A stretch of 64,000 bases of DNA from Leucobacter salsicius M1-8 (lineage in GTDB: Bacteria > Actinomycetota > Actinomycetes > Actinomycetales > Microbacteriaceae), in assembly GCF_000350525.1 (NCBI RefSeq), contig NZ_AOCN01000022.1, positions 124,001 through 188,000 of the forward strand. The letters are read 5' to 3'. Under the pieces are notes generated by a model, which was given only the letters and a program-made list of their open reading frames with translations, made no database searches and had not been told where the DNA came from. A program made the translations under genes and the position numbers. Below, in pieces: positions 34,209 through 43,517 of the stretch (its first letter is position 1; the number at the start of each line of letters is the position of its first letter).

Positions 34209-34258
34209 GAGTGTTCCGCCTATGACTGGCTCATAAGCGGAACACTCGGCGCGTTTTT
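34209..34258. terminator. Intrinsic terminator between aminotransferase and alcohol dehydrogenase
   Basis: A 17-bp stem with one mismatch (34209-34225 with 34231-34247), a CTGGC loop and TTTTT at 34254-34258 serve the plus-strand aminotransferase. The convergent alcohol dehydrogenase ends immediately beside it. Confidence 0.8.
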
Positions 34259-35387
34259 ACTCGCCTGGGCGCGAGTTTGCGTACTCGATGACGCTGCGGA
34301 TACCGCGGCCCTGACGCATCTCGGCGAACGCCTCGTTCACGTCGTCGAGCTTGATACGGTCAGTGACCATCGAGTCGAGGTCGACGCGACCCTCCATGTA
34401 GAGGTCGATGATGCGGGGAAAATCGATCGACTGCCGGCTGGAGCCGTAGTTCGAGCCGATCAGCTTCTTCTCCTGATCGCTCATCACGAACGGGTCGATC
34501 GAGATCTTCACTCCGTCGGCTACCTGGCCAACCACGACGGCAGTACCGCCACGGCGGATCGCCTCATAGCAGGCCTCGATCGTGAACGGAAGGCCGATCG
34601 CCTCGAACGCGTAGTCGACGCCGCGGCCCCCGGTGAGCTCACGCACCGTCTCCACCAGGTCGACCTCGCGGCTGTTGATGGTGTGGGTCGCACCAAATTT
34701 GAGCCCGAGCTCAAGCTTCTCAGCGCTGACGTCTGCCACGATGATCTGCTTCGCGCCGGCCAGGCGTGCGCCCTGGACCACATTGAGGCCCACACCGCCG
34801 CAGCCCACGACGAGCACGGTGGAACCGGGCTCGACCTTGGCAGTATTGACGACGGCGCCGATGCCCGTGGTCACGGCACAGCCGACGAGGGCTGCTTGTG
34901 CGAGCGGGGCGTCCTTGCGAATCCTGATGGCGGCAGAAGCGGGAACCATCGCGTGGTCGCCGAATGAGCCAACAGCGAGGAAGCTTTTGACGTCCTCGTC
35001 GCCGTCGCTCAGGCGGGTCTTCCCGTCGAAGAAGACGTGCTGGTAGGCAGTGTCGTTGGCGAGCTGGCACAGCACCGGGTTACCTGAGACACAGAATTCG
35101 CACTTCTGGCACGAAGGCGTCCACGACAGGATCACGTGGTCGTCGACCTCGAGTTCGGTGACCTCGGAACCGACAGCGATCACGACACCAGCGCCCTCGT
35201 GCCCGAGCACGAGCGGTGCGGGGGTCTCCCAATCACCATCGAGGGCGTGCAGATCCGAGTGGCAGACGCCCGATGCTGCCAGCTTGACGAGCACCTCGTT
35301 GGGGCCGGGAGCGGCCGGGATCTGAAGCTCTCGCACCTCGAGGGGCTGGTTGGGGCCGATGAAGACTGCGGCTTTGACGTTGATCAT
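34257..35387 (-). CDS. Zinc-dependent alcohol dehydrogenase (MDR family, class III-like)
   Basis: 376 residues. The catalytic zinc site is shown by 'ASGVCHSDLHALDG' (Cys) and 'LVLGHEGAGVV' (His-Glu). The structural zinc lobe 'PSCQKCEFCVSGNPVLC' carries four cysteines, and the NAD-binding loop is 'VLVVGCGGVGLNVVQGARL'. It oxidises primary alcohols, or reduces the matching aldehydes, with NAD(H). The gene lies last in a minus-strand group behind PucR, an APC permease and a small unknown gene. The alcohol or aldehyde may be derived from the compound imported by the permease; aryl alcohol, ethanolamine-like and other substrates remain possible. Confidence 0.9.
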   Translation of the reverse strand: MINVKAAVFIGPNQPLEVRELQIPAAPGPNEVLVKLAASGVCHSDLHALDGDWETPAPLVLGHEGAGVVIAVGSEVTELEVDDHVILSWTPSCQKCEFCVSGNPVLCQLANDTAYQHVFFDGKTRLSDGDEDVKSFLAVGSFGDHAMVPASAAIRIRKDAPLAQAALVGCAVTTGIGAVVNTAKVEPGSTVLVVGCGGVGLNVVQGARLAGAKQIIVADVSAEKLELGLKFGATHTINSREVDLVETVRELTGGRGVDYAFEAIGLPFTIEACYEAIRRGGTAVVVGQVADGVKISIDPFVMSDQEKKLIGSNYGSSRQSIDFPRIIDLYMEGRVDLDSMVTDRIKLDDVNEAFAEMRQGRGIRSVIEYANSRPGE

Positions 35388-35416
35388 TGAGTTTCCTTAC
35401 AGAGTCGTTGGGGGAG

Positions 35417-36064
35417 TTACGCGGCTGCTGCGCCGCTCGGGCACCAGTCGTGCAGCGCTTTCAGCAGCTCGATGATGCGGCCGGGCTCACCCGAGGGGAA
35501 TGCTGTGGCCTTGAACACCGGGGGAATGAGCACCCACACGAACGAGCCACCCATGGGCACGAGGCTGATCTCGCGCTTGTGCTTCGGGCCAGTTACCCGG
35601 CCGCTCACGATGTCGATACTCCGCAGCAGAGGCTGCACGCGTTGGTTGAGCTCGTTCACCGCGGGTGAGGTTGCTTCTGCAAGCGACCCGGAGGCACCCG
35701 TGGCCGCCGACTTGCGCGCGAATCGGATTCCGGCCTTGCCCCGGTGCGTGACCTCGAGGTCGGTCGGCACCAGGCTGTCGGCCGGCAACGTCGTAGAGAT
35801 CCGAAGGTTGTACACCCGGGAGAAGATGTAGTTTCCCCCGTCGTAGCTGAGTGTGAGGCGCAGCCCATCCTCGGTGCGCACGGTGACGCTCGTCTGGTCC
35901 GAATCGATCACCGTACCAAACTGCTGTGCCGTGAACTTGAGGGCGGCGCGTGCACGGTTGACGATGACACCCTCTCGAGCGAGGGGATCGCGGCGCGAGC
36001 GTTTCGGTTTGGGCGTGAGGGGTGCGCCGCCGAAGGAACCCGTCCTTGAGATTGCGCGGGTCAC
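35417..36064 (-). CDS. Protein of unknown function coupled to an APC permease
   Basis: 215 residues, start overlapping the permease stop by four bases (ATGA), so it is translated with it. I do not recognise a family. The N-terminus is basic with no signal peptide or membrane helix. The body is beta-rich ('VTVRTEDGLRLTLSYDGGNY', 'RVYNLRISTTLPADSL', 'DLEVTHRGKAGIRFARKSA'), and the C-terminus 'GRIIELLKALHDWCPSG' is helical. The pattern suggests a small soluble alpha/beta enzyme or binding protein dedicated to the transported substrate. The role is unknown. Confidence 0.7.
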   Translation of the reverse strand: MTRAISRTGSFGGAPLTPKPKRSRRDPLAREGVIVNRARAALKFTAQQFGTVIDSDQTSVTVRTEDGLRLTLSYDGGNYIFSRVYNLRISTTLPADSLVPTDLEVTHRGKAGIRFARKSAATGASGSLAEATSPAVNELNQRVQPLLRSIDIVSGRVTGPKHKREISLVPMGGSFVWVLIPPVFKATAFPSGEPGRIIELLKALHDWCPSGAAAA

Positions 36065-37521
36065 TTGTTCGACCCCTCGAGCTCCTCCGAATGGAATCGG
36101 CCGTCGAGACCGTCATCTCCGCCTTCAGCCTGGTCATCCCCGAGATCTTCCGACCGGATCACGATGTTCGCTTGCGTGTCAACGAGGTCGGTCGGGGTGA
36201 ACAGCGGCAGGCGATTGAGCTTGAGCCAGATGATCGCGAAGATCGCGATGGCGGCGATGACGATGCCTGCGCTGCCCCAGATCACGAGGCGCTGAGACAT
36301 CTCCGGCACGATGAACACGATGAGGTAGACACATGAAGCAATACCGAAGATCTGCGGAATCGGGTAGAGCGGCGTCTTGAACGGACGGCGGGCAGCCGGG
36401 TAGCGGCGACGCAGCACAACGACGTCGACCTGGGCAATGATGTAGCTGAGGAGCCAGGTGGTGCAGGCAATACTGATCAGGTTCAGGATCATGTCGATGC
36501 CGCCCTGGGCGAAGGTCGAGTAGAGCAGAACCGAAGCCATGCAACCGGCCGTGACGAGCATGCCCGCCCACGGCACACGGCTGCGGCGGCTGACCTTCGA
36601 GAGCCACTTCGGCAGGAGTCCCTCGTTCGAGAGGCCGTAGAGCATGCGGGGGATGGCCGCGAGGTACGAGTTGCCGGTGGAGAACGAGGCGAGAATCGTG
36701 ACGACCGTCATGATGAGGCCGCCGGTCGCGCCGAAGATCGCGGTGGCGCCGACGACATGCGGGATCGAGGACGCGGCCATCTCGGCGAGATCGGCGTAGC
36801 GGGTAGCGCCCCAGCCGAAGAGCACGTCGACGAGGAAGATAGTGCAGACGCCGATGATCATGGCCATCGGAATAATCTTCCAGGGCTTCTTGATTTCTTC
36901 CGCGAGGGGAGCCACGAACTCCATGCCAATGTAGAGCCAAATGGCCACGGCACCCATCGAGGCGAGAGTGCTCCAGTCGGTGGCGAGGAGCGGGTTGTCG
37001 ACGCGCTCGCCGGTGGCGAAGCCGAAGACGCCAGCGAGGCCCATGATGGCGAGAATGCTCATCATGCCAAAGACCACGGGGATCTGGAACCGGGCAAAAA
37101 TGTCGACGCCTGAGATGTTGAGCGTGAGCAGTACCCCGAGCAGGATGAACGAGAACAGCGGTGCCGGGAACCCGGTCAGCGACTCGAACGAGTCGCCCGC
37201 CACGAGCAGCTGCGTGCCGCCGTCAGCGGAGACCAACACCAGGTAGCCGCCGAGCACGGCGATAATTGCCATCAGGCGACCGAGGGCGGGCATCGTGTAC
37301 TCGCCGACCATGCCGCCACCGGGCATCATCGCCGCGAGCTCTCCGTATGAGATGGCGACCATGGTGATGATGATGAGACCGATGAACGCTGGGATCGCGA
37401 ATGCGAGGCCACCGGTTCCAAAGCCGTTGCCGAGTGACACCATGGCGGTGCCGGAAACGACGAGGCCGGTGGAGGCCGCGTATGCGGCTCCAAAGCCAAG
37501 GCTCCTCTTGAGTTTTGTCAT
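36061..37521 (-). CDS. APC-superfamily amino acid / amine permease
   Basis: 486 residues from the ATG at 37521, which has AAAGGAG seven bases upstream; a start six codons earlier is in frame but lacks this signal. About 12 hydrophobic segments are present. 'GTAMVSLGNGFGTGGLAF' carries the first-helix glycines of APC carriers and 'VAPLAEEIKKPWKIIPMAM' is the conserved loop. The C-terminal 60 residues are cytoplasmic and rich in Asp and Glu. The sequence resembles the ethanolamine/amino-acid permease side of the family. Order: pucR, permease, unknown protein, alcohol dehydrogenase, all on the minus strand. Confidence 0.88.
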   Translation of the reverse strand: MTKLKRSLGFGAAYAASTGLVVSGTAMVSLGNGFGTGGLAFAIPAFIGLIIITMVAISYGELAAMMPGGGMVGEYTMPALGRLMAIIAVLGGYLVLVSADGGTQLLVAGDSFESLTGFPAPLFSFILLGVLLTLNISGVDIFARFQIPVVFGMMSILAIMGLAGVFGFATGERVDNPLLATDWSTLASMGAVAIWLYIGMEFVAPLAEEIKKPWKIIPMAMIIGVCTIFLVDVLFGWGATRYADLAEMAASSIPHVVGATAIFGATGGLIMTVVTILASFSTGNSYLAAIPRMLYGLSNEGLLPKWLSKVSRRSRVPWAGMLVTAGCMASVLLYSTFAQGGIDMILNLISIACTTWLLSYIIAQVDVVVLRRRYPAARRPFKTPLYPIPQIFGIASCVYLIVFIVPEMSQRLVIWGSAGIVIAAIAIFAIIWLKLNRLPLFTPTDLVDTQANIVIRSEDLGDDQAEGGDDGLDGRFHSEELEGSNK

Positions 37522-37689
37522 GGTTGAGCTCCTTTGCACACGACATGAAGTGTGGACCGCTCACCAGTGTGCTCTGTTGCCCCGGCGTGGCGCATTGGCC
37601 AATCGGGCACAGAGTGGCGGGCAAATAAACGTTTCGTCGGAATGTGGATCAATGAAAAGTGAGCGAAGTGTCCACTTGTTCGCCTCAAT

Positions 37690-39291
37690 TTAGACGTTTT
37701 GTAAATCTAGGGAGTAGCGGAACGCCAGGGCAAACTCGGCCCTGACCTGAAAGTCGTCGAGGTCGCGCCCGGTGAGCTGCGAGATCTGCTGAAGCCGGTG
37801 GGTGAGCGTGTGGCGATGGACATCCAGTTCGCGTGAGGACGGCAGGGGCCTGCCATGGTGTTGCAGCCAGACGCGAAGCGTGTGCGTGAGCTGCCCGTCG
37901 TTTTCGGCGTCGTAGTTCTTGAGGGGGCCAAGCAGACGCCGCGCGACGTGCACGGCATCCGAGGAGTCGATGAGGTCGGAGATGCCCTCGCGCCACACAT
38001 CGAGGAATGAGACCACCGTGGTCTCCTGGCGACGCAGCCCAAACTCGGCGGCCTTTTTCGCCTCCTCGAGGGCGAGTTCAAGACCCTCCCAGCGGTCGCA
38101 CCGGGACTGCCCGAGCGCGAGCTCGAACGGGCGCAGCTGCTCGATGATTTGGGAGGCGTCGCGCTCGTTGCACAGAATCGCGGCGTCCCCGTGGTACTGG
38201 GCGAAGAAGAACGGCAAGTCCTCCTGAGCCTGCATTGATTCGAGGGCGGGCATCACCCGTGCGGCATCGAAATGCTGGGGGATCCCGATGATTGTCACGA
38301 GCGGCGGGGAGGGGAGAGGCCGCCACACACTCGACGCAATGTGCGAGGTGACGGCCACGTTTCCGGAAAGCACGAGTTGCAGGAGCGCGTCCCGGAGGGT
38401 CGTGTGCACGCGTTCGAGCGCCTGGTTTTGTTCGAGCGAGACGCTCACGAGGGCGAGCACGCTCGAGAGCACGTTGCGTGACACGTCGTCAAACGCCTTG
38501 CTGAGCGTGAGCACGAGCATGCCGCTCGGGTTGTCTGACTCACCGAGGAGCTGCAGCACCGCCTCCGTTTCGACGGACACCTGCACCGACCTGAATCGTT
38601 GGCCACCCGCAAGGGCGCCGCGCACGATCTCAGTGAGCTCGGTCTCCGCCACCCGTCGACCGTCGGGTGAGGCGATGACGGTGACCGGGCGGCCGACAGG
38701 GTCGTACAGTGCGACGCCGCAGCCGAGCTGACGCGCCGTTTCATTCAGCGTCGCATTGAGGCCGTCGCGCCGGGTCGCGGCATTGGCGATGGCCTTCTGC
38801 GCCCGCAGCGACCTGCCGTATCGTTCGGTCTGATCGCGCTGGAGCACCCGAGCTGCCTCCTGCAGCAGGTCCATGAAGGAGATCTCGTAGGGAACTTCAA
38901 AGAGGATGAGCCCGTGCCGCAGGCAGGCGCGCGCCAACTCGACGGGCACACCGCGGTGCACCATGTCACTGCCAAAACCGATGCCGATGACACCGTGCGC
39001 CGCAACGAGAGCCGCATAGTCGTCGTAGATGCGCTCGAGGCGGTCAGGGGAGACCCGCGCAATTTCGACGACAGCGTCTGCGGGGTTGACGACCGGAAAC
39101 TGCCACCCCAGCGTCAGGATTACCTCGGCCGGGCCGAGGAACGGGGTGGGATCGATGATGTCGGTGGCGTGGAGCCATTCGAACTCGCGGTCGAATGCCT
39201 GATCGTCGGGGGCGCCGTCCTCCGCCCCAACGACGAGACGCAGGCGGAGCGACGGGTTCTGGAGGAGTTTGCGCAGGCTGAGTGACACCAC
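37690..39291 (-). CDS. PucR-family transcriptional regulator
   Basis: 533 residues, typical PucR layout. Residues of about 1-140 are the N-terminal PucR domain ('LHATDIIDPTPFLGPAEVIL', 'VIGIGFGSDMVHRGVPVEL'). The central part is a GGDEF-derived region, and the C-terminal 70 residues form the HTH_30 DNA-binding domain ('LTHTLRVWLQHHGRPLPSSR', 'VHRHTLTHRLQQISQLTGRD'). These proteins activate purine, proline, amine or amino-acid catabolic genes. It lies directly upstream of the permease on the same strand with a gap of about 170 bases, so the adjacent permease-dehydrogenase group is the likely target. Confidence 0.9.
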   Translation of the reverse strand: MVSLSLRKLLQNPSLRLRLVVGAEDGAPDDQAFDREFEWLHATDIIDPTPFLGPAEVILTLGWQFPVVNPADAVVEIARVSPDRLERIYDDYAALVAAHGVIGIGFGSDMVHRGVPVELARACLRHGLILFEVPYEISFMDLLQEAARVLQRDQTERYGRSLRAQKAIANAATRRDGLNATLNETARQLGCGVALYDPVGRPVTVIASPDGRRVAETELTEIVRGALAGGQRFRSVQVSVETEAVLQLLGESDNPSGMLVLTLSKAFDDVSRNVLSSVLALVSVSLEQNQALERVHTTLRDALLQLVLSGNVAVTSHIASSVWRPLPSPPLVTIIGIPQHFDAARVMPALESMQAQEDLPFFFAQYHGDAAILCNERDASQIIEQLRPFELALGQSRCDRWEGLELALEEAKKAAEFGLRRQETTVVSFLDVWREGISDLIDSSDAVHVARRLLGPLKNYDAENDGQLTHTLRVWLQHHGRPLPSSRELDVHRHTLTHRLQQISQLTGRDLDDFQVRAEFALAFRYSLDLQNV

Positions 39292-39318
39292 CCCATGCTA
39301 GGCCCACCGGGCCGACAG

Positions 39319-39371
39319 AAAAAGCGCGGTGTCATTCGCCAATGAACATACATAAGCGAATGGCACCGCGC
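39319..39371 (-). terminator. Intrinsic terminator after the small gene at 39419
   Basis: Two 16-base arms (39324-39339 and 39356-39371, one mismatch) are followed on the minus strand by a run of T (complement of 39319-39323). It separates the hypothetical gene from pucR. Confidence 0.75.
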
Positions 39372-39418
39372 CTGTAAATCTGGCCGCGAGCCGCGAGGGG
39401 GAGCGGGCCCAAAAAGAG

Positions 39419-39847
39419 CTAGGAGACCCGGATCGGAACGCCCACCGCGACGCCAACGCGGGTCTTGAGCGCCTCGGTCACCGCGGGCGCTTCGGCGTCG
39501 AGATCCAGTGCCGTGATCACCGCGGGGGCATGCTCACCGAGCTCGAGCACGATGGCCGAGACCTGTTCGGCGAGGGGCCCCTCGAGCGCCGCGACCGAGC
39601 GCGCAACCGCCGAGCGCGTGGCGCGGGGCAGCGCCTCGTCGTCAGCGCAGGCGACGTCTGAGCTCGTATAGACGACACCAGCACCCGTGCGTACCTCACC
39701 GCGCACCCCTTCAGAGTCGCGTGTGATGACGACCAACAAATCGCTCGCGTTGGTAGCGGGGGTGAGGGGCAGTGAAAAGCCCGAAGGGGCGTCACCGTGA
39801 CCGTGATGGTCAGGTGACGCCCCTCCGAATGAGAACTTAAGATCCAT
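39419..39847 (-). CDS. Small hypothetical protein
   Basis: 142 residues with no family that I recognise. The start 'MDLKFSFGGASPDHHGHGDA' has a His/Gly/Asp-rich patch that might bind metal. The rest is Ala/Val-rich alpha/beta sequence ('LLVVITRDSEGVRGEVRTG', 'VSAIVLELGEHAPAVITALD'). The pattern of 'GEVRTGAGVVYTSSD' followed by 'ALEGPLAEQVSAIVL' faintly resembles the start of sugar-kinase-type proteins, but no motif is decisive. It is transcribed on the minus strand after alanine dehydrogenase, 24 bases apart, and ends at its own terminator, so it is probably the second gene of an ald operon. Confidence 0.65.
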   Translation of the reverse strand: MDLKFSFGGASPDHHGHGDAPSGFSLPLTPATNASDLLVVITRDSEGVRGEVRTGAGVVYTSSDVACADDEALPRATRSAVARSVAALEGPLAEQVSAIVLELGEHAPAVITALDLDAEAPAVTEALKTRVGVAVGVPIRVS

Positions 39848-39871
39848 AAGACCTAAGCGTACTCTGGCAAA

Positions 39872-40999
39872 TTATGCCTGTGCTGCGAGCACGTCCTCAA
39901 CCGACGAGAACGGAACGCCGTCGAATGCGTCGGCGACACCCTTGTAGGTGACCACGCCGTCGTGTGCGTTGAGGCCCTTAGCGAGCGACGCGTCGTCGTT
40001 CAGTGCCTTGACCCAGCCCTTGTCTGCGAGCGCAACCACGTAGGGGAGCGTCGAGTTGGTGAGTGCAGCGGTTGAGGTCTCGGGGACCGCACCGGGCATG
40101 TTCGCCACGCAGTAGTAGATCGAGTTGTGCACCTGGTAGGTGGGATCGTCGTGCGTGGTGGGGCGTGAGTTCTCGAAGCAGCCGCCCTGGTCGATCGCGA
40201 TGTCGACGAGAACCGAGCCAACCTTCATCTGAGAAACCATCTCGTCGGTGACGAGCTTGGGTGCCTTCTTACCGGGGATCAGGACCGAGCCGATCACGAG
40301 ATCGGCTTCCTTGAGAGCCTCGGTGATGTTGTGTGCGTTCGAGGTGCGGGTCTGGATACGACCGTTGAACTCGTCCTCAAGCTGCTTGAGGCGGGGCACA
40401 GCGATGTCGATGACCGTAACCTCAGCGCCCATGCCGAACGCGATGCGTGCAGCCTGCTCGCCTGCTGCGCCGCCGCCGATGACGACGACCTTGCCGCGAC
40501 GGGTAGCGGTAACGCCACCGAGGAGAATGCCACGACCGCCGTTTGCCTTCATCAGCGAGTAAGCGCCAACCTGAACCGAGAGGCGACCAGCGACCTCGGA
40601 CATGGGGGCGAGGAGGGGGAGGCCGCGGCTGGGGAGCTGAACGGTCTCGTACGCGATCGCGGTGGTGCCCGAAGCGAGCACTGCGTCGGTCAGGGTGCGG
40701 TCAGCAGCGAGGTGCAGGTAGGTGAAGAGCACCTGGCCCTTGCGCATCTTCGCGTACTCCGAAGCGATGGGCTCCTTGACCTTCAGGATCATGTCCGACT
40801 CGGCCCAGATCTGGTCCGCGCCCTCAATGACCTTTGCGCCTGCAGCGGCGTACTCAGCATCGGTGATAGCCGAGCCGAGGCCGGCGCCAGCCTGTACCAG
40901 GACCTCGTGGCCACGACGGGTCAGCTCGAATACGCCGGCCTCCGTGATGGCGACGCGGTTCTCATTGTTCTTGATTTCGGTGGGAATACCGACGCGCAT
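39872..40999 (-). CDS. ald: Alanine dehydrogenase
   Basis: 375 residues from the ATG at 40999 ([19 protein letters not shown]), with GGAG six bases upstream; the frame extends four codons further only through a TTG. It catalyses NAD-dependent reversible deamination of L-alanine to pyruvate and ammonia. Family signatures: '[16 protein letters not shown]' at the start, '[20 protein letters not shown]', and the NAD loop '[20 protein letters not shown]'. '[20 protein letters not shown]' near the C-terminus is diagnostic for alanine dehydrogenase. It is divergent from an Lrp-family regulator, the common arrangement in which that protein controls ald in response to alanine. Confidence 0.96.
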   Translation of the reverse strand: MRVGIPTEIKNNENRVAITEAGVFELTRRGHEVLVQAGAGLGSAITDAEYAAAGAKVIEGADQIWAESDMILKVKEPIASEYAKMRKGQVLFTYLHLAADRTLTDAVLASGTTAIAYETVQLPSRGLPLLAPMSEVAGRLSVQVGAYSLMKANGGRGILLGGVTATRRGKVVVIGGGAAGEQAARIAFGMGAEVTVIDIAVPRLKQLEDEFNGRIQTRTSNAHNITEALKEADLVIGSVLIPGKKAPKLVTDEMVSQMKVGSVLVDIAIDQGGCFENSRPTTHDDPTYQVHNSIYYCVANMPGAVPETSTAALTNSTLPYVVALADKGWVKALNDDASLAKGLNAHDGVVTYKGVADAFDGVPFSSVEDVLAAQA

Positions 41000-41194
41000 G
41001 ATGTGCTCCAAAGAATTCAGCGATTGGATTGGGTCTTATTAGCTCGCACTGCGTGGTGAACGTTGCGTGGTAGCGTCGTTCATGGCCGTGGCGCCAGCTT
41101 ATAGTGCAGTATATTCGATATCGGTAGCGAAATGGTGAATTCTCTTCGGAATTCGTTGTCTGATGGAAAATTGAACCCCGGAGAGGTCACACAC
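41000..41194. promoter_or_regulatory. ald / lrp divergent control region
   Basis: About 195 bases, A+T-rich. It contains the dyad GAATTC-TCTTCG-GAATTC near 41138-41156 and another GAATTC near 41014. TATATTCGATATC-like sequence at about 41110-41123 is a likely binding or promoter region. Lrp proteins bind several spaced degenerate sites, which fits. No gene is seen here. Confidence 0.45.
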
Positions 41195-41683
41195 ATGGCG
41201 GATGGAATGAAGATTCTGCGGCACGAAGTCGAGCTTGACGACGTAGACCGCAAGATCCTCGCTGAACTGCAGGCCAACGGTCGCATTACGAATGCCGAGC
41301 TCGCTGAGCGCGTCGGCGTGGCTGCCTCGACCTGCATTGCGCGGGTGCGCAGCCTCGTGAGCCGCCGGGTCATCACGGGATTCACCGCGACGGTCGACCC
41401 ACGCATGATCGGCCTCGACTTGCAGGTGCTCATCAGCGTAACCGTGCGCTCGGGTGCACGGCAGCTCATTACTGAGATGAGCGACCAGCTCAAGGCGCTG
41501 CCCGAGGTGACTCAGCTGTTCTTCCTCGGCGGTGTCGAGGACTTCATCATTCACCTGGCCGCGCGTGACTCCGACCACGTGCGTGATTTTGTGACGGAGC
41601 ACTTGTCGGCACATCCGGCGGTGTCTTCGACGCGCACGAGCATCGTATTCAGCCACCACCAGAACCCGGTGAGCGCGGCTTAG
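41195..41683 (+). CDS. Lrp/AsnC-family regulator (likely of alanine dehydrogenase)
   Basis: 162 residues from the ATG at 41195, which follows GGAGAGG at good spacing; the frame continues 21 codons upstream without such a signal. Residues of about 15-60 form the helix-turn-helix ('LDDVDRKILAELQANGRITN', 'AELAERVGVAASTCIARVRS'). The rest is the RAM ligand-binding domain ('VEDFIIHLAARDSDHVRDFV'). Length and layout are typical. It is divergently arranged with ald and probably activates it with alanine as effector. That role (as for AldR) is inferred from position. Confidence 0.9.
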   Translation: MADGMKILRHEVELDDVDRKILAELQANGRITNAELAERVGVAASTCIARVRSLVSRRVITGFTATVDPRMIGLDLQVLISVTVRSGARQLITEMSDQLKALPEVTQLFFLGGVEDFIIHLAARDSDHVRDFVTEHLSAHPAVSSTRTSIVFSHHQNPVSAA

Positions 41684-41711
41684 CGAAGCAACGGCAGCAC
41701 TGCTGAACGGT

Positions 41712-43442
41712 CTAGTGGCCCGGAGGTGGAGCCAGCCGCGCCTCGTGCGCGTCCAGTGCGAGCTCCGCCGCGCGCAGCGCATGCGAGCTGTAGCGCCCGA
41801 TGGCCCGCTCCTCTAGGAGGGCCGCTCGCTGCGCCTCCAGCGCGGTGCGCGCGAGCTTGAGATAGGCATGGGCCGGCGACTCAAGGTGGGGCGCGAGCGC
41901 GAGCGCGTCGGTCTCGGGCAGCGCGAATGCGATGGGGGCGAGGGCGTTCTTGGCGCTGGCACGCGCCCGCTCGGCTACCCGATCGGAGACATCGCGATCC
42001 GGCGTTTCATTCGCGAGCGCATCGTCGATCGCGCCGTTGGCTGCTTCGATTAGATCGCCGCTGAGCGCCGCGAGCTCGGCTGCGCTGGCCCCAGCACCGG
42101 CGCCGCGAGGCCAGAGCCGGTGAATCAGCGCGGGCAGTGTCAGCCCGTGCAGCAGCAGCGTGAGTACTGCGACCGCGAACGCGACCATGATGAGCTGCGG
42201 GCGGTACGGAATCGTGATCGGAATCGATTGCGCCGCGGCGAGGGTAACCACACCGCGCATGCCGCTCCAGCTGAGTACCGCGCCCTCACGCCACCCGAGC
42301 TGCTGATCGCGTTCGTGAGCGATGTCCGCGTGCATGCGCTGTTCGAGGAGGTCGCGGCGACGCTGCTTGCGCGCACTGGGCACGGTCGAAGATCGATCAA
42401 CCGCGCGCGTGAAGCTGCGCTTGCGGCGCTGATAGGACCGCACCGTACCTCGCATCGACCAAATCAGCGGCACCATAAAGAGCGCACGGCATACGATGAG
42501 CACCCCGACCACCGCGAGCGCGATGAAGGGGACGTGGGCGAGCACAAAATTGCTGTCGTGTACCTGCTCGACGAGGCCGTGGAGCTGCAACCCCATGAGT
42601 AGAAAGACGCCGTTCTCGAGCACGAACTGCACCGTGCGCCAATTGAGGCGCTCGTTCATGCGGGCCGTGGCGTTAAACCTGCGCGCGGCGTGGTGGCCGG
42701 TGTAGAGGCCGGTGACGACGACCGCGAGCACTCCCGAGGCACCGAGCTCCTCGGCGGGAATGAAGGCGACGAAGGGCACGACGAACGACACCATCGTGTC
42801 GTAGACAGGGTTGTTGAGCTTCGACCGGATCCACACTGTGACGACGCCCATCAAGCCACCGACGATCAGCGCGACGGTGACCGAGTACGCGAACGATCCG
42901 GCGGCCTCCCAAAACAGAAAGCTGCCTGCCACCGCGGCGATGGCGGTCTTGAGGAGCACGAGCGAGGTAGCGTCGTTGACGAGGCTTTCGCCCTCGAGGA
43001 TCGCGACGACCCGGTCGGGCATGCCGAGCCGCTTGCCGATTGAGGTTGCGGCCACGGCATCGGTGGGACTCACGACCGCTCCCAAAGCAATGGCGGCGGG
43101 TAGCGGAATATCGGGCACGATCATGTGCAGCACAACGCCCACGACGACCGCCGAAATAATTACGAGCACCACCGACAGGCCCACGACGGGCTTGAGGTTG
43201 CGACGAAAATCAATAAGCGGCACGTTGACCGCCGCCGCATACAGCAGCGGGGGAAGGACCCCGAGCAGGATCAGCTCGGGAGTGACCTCCACGAGCGGCA
43301 CGAACGGGAGATAGCCCGCGACGATGCCCACGACCACGAGCAGCAGCGGCGCTGCAATGCCAATGCGGCTGCCGAGGATGGAAGTGCCGACCAGCACGAC
43401 GACACCGATCACGAGCAGGAGTCCGTATTCCATGGCGGCCAC
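41712..43442 (-). CDS. CPA1-family Na+/H+ antiporter
   Basis: About 573-576 residues (GTG at 43442 or ATG at 43433). Roughly 12 membrane helices occupy the first 420 residues. The transport core shows 'VSPTDAVAATSIGKRLGMP' and 'ILEGESLVNDATSLVLLK', where the ND pair binds the cation. A long cytoplasmic C-terminal region of about 130 residues is Ala/Glu/Arg-rich and helical. It exchanges Na+ (or K+) for protons for pH and salt homeostasis. It is convergent with lrp; no partner gene is nearby. Confidence 0.9.
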   Translation of the reverse strand: MAAMEYGLLLVIGVVVLVGTSILGSRIGIAAPLLLVVVGIVAGYLPFVPLVEVTPELILLGVLPPLLYAAAVNVPLIDFRRNLKPVVGLSVVLVIISAVVVGVVLHMIVPDIPLPAAIALGAVVSPTDAVAATSIGKRLGMPDRVVAILEGESLVNDATSLVLLKTAIAAVAGSFLFWEAAGSFAYSVTVALIVGGLMGVVTVWIRSKLNNPVYDTMVSFVVPFVAFIPAEELGASGVLAVVVTGLYTGHHAARRFNATARMNERLNWRTVQFVLENGVFLLMGLQLHGLVEQVHDSNFVLAHVPFIALAVVGVLIVCRALFMVPLIWSMRGTVRSYQRRKRSFTRAVDRSSTVPSARKQRRRDLLEQRMHADIAHERDQQLGWREGAVLSWSGMRGVVTLAAAQSIPITIPYRPQLIMVAFAVAVLTLLLHGLTLPALIHRLWPRGAGAGASAAELAALSGDLIEAANGAIDDALANETPDRDVSDRVAERARASAKNALAPIAFALPETDALALAPHLESPAHAYLKLARTALEAQRAALLEERAIGRYSSHALRAAELALDAHEARLAPPPGH

Positions 43443-43517
43443 GTCACTTTCGGGTCGGCGTTAGGAGGTTCTAGTTTATGGGGGTGACGCCGCGATCGGC
43501 GTGGGAACCGAGGAACA

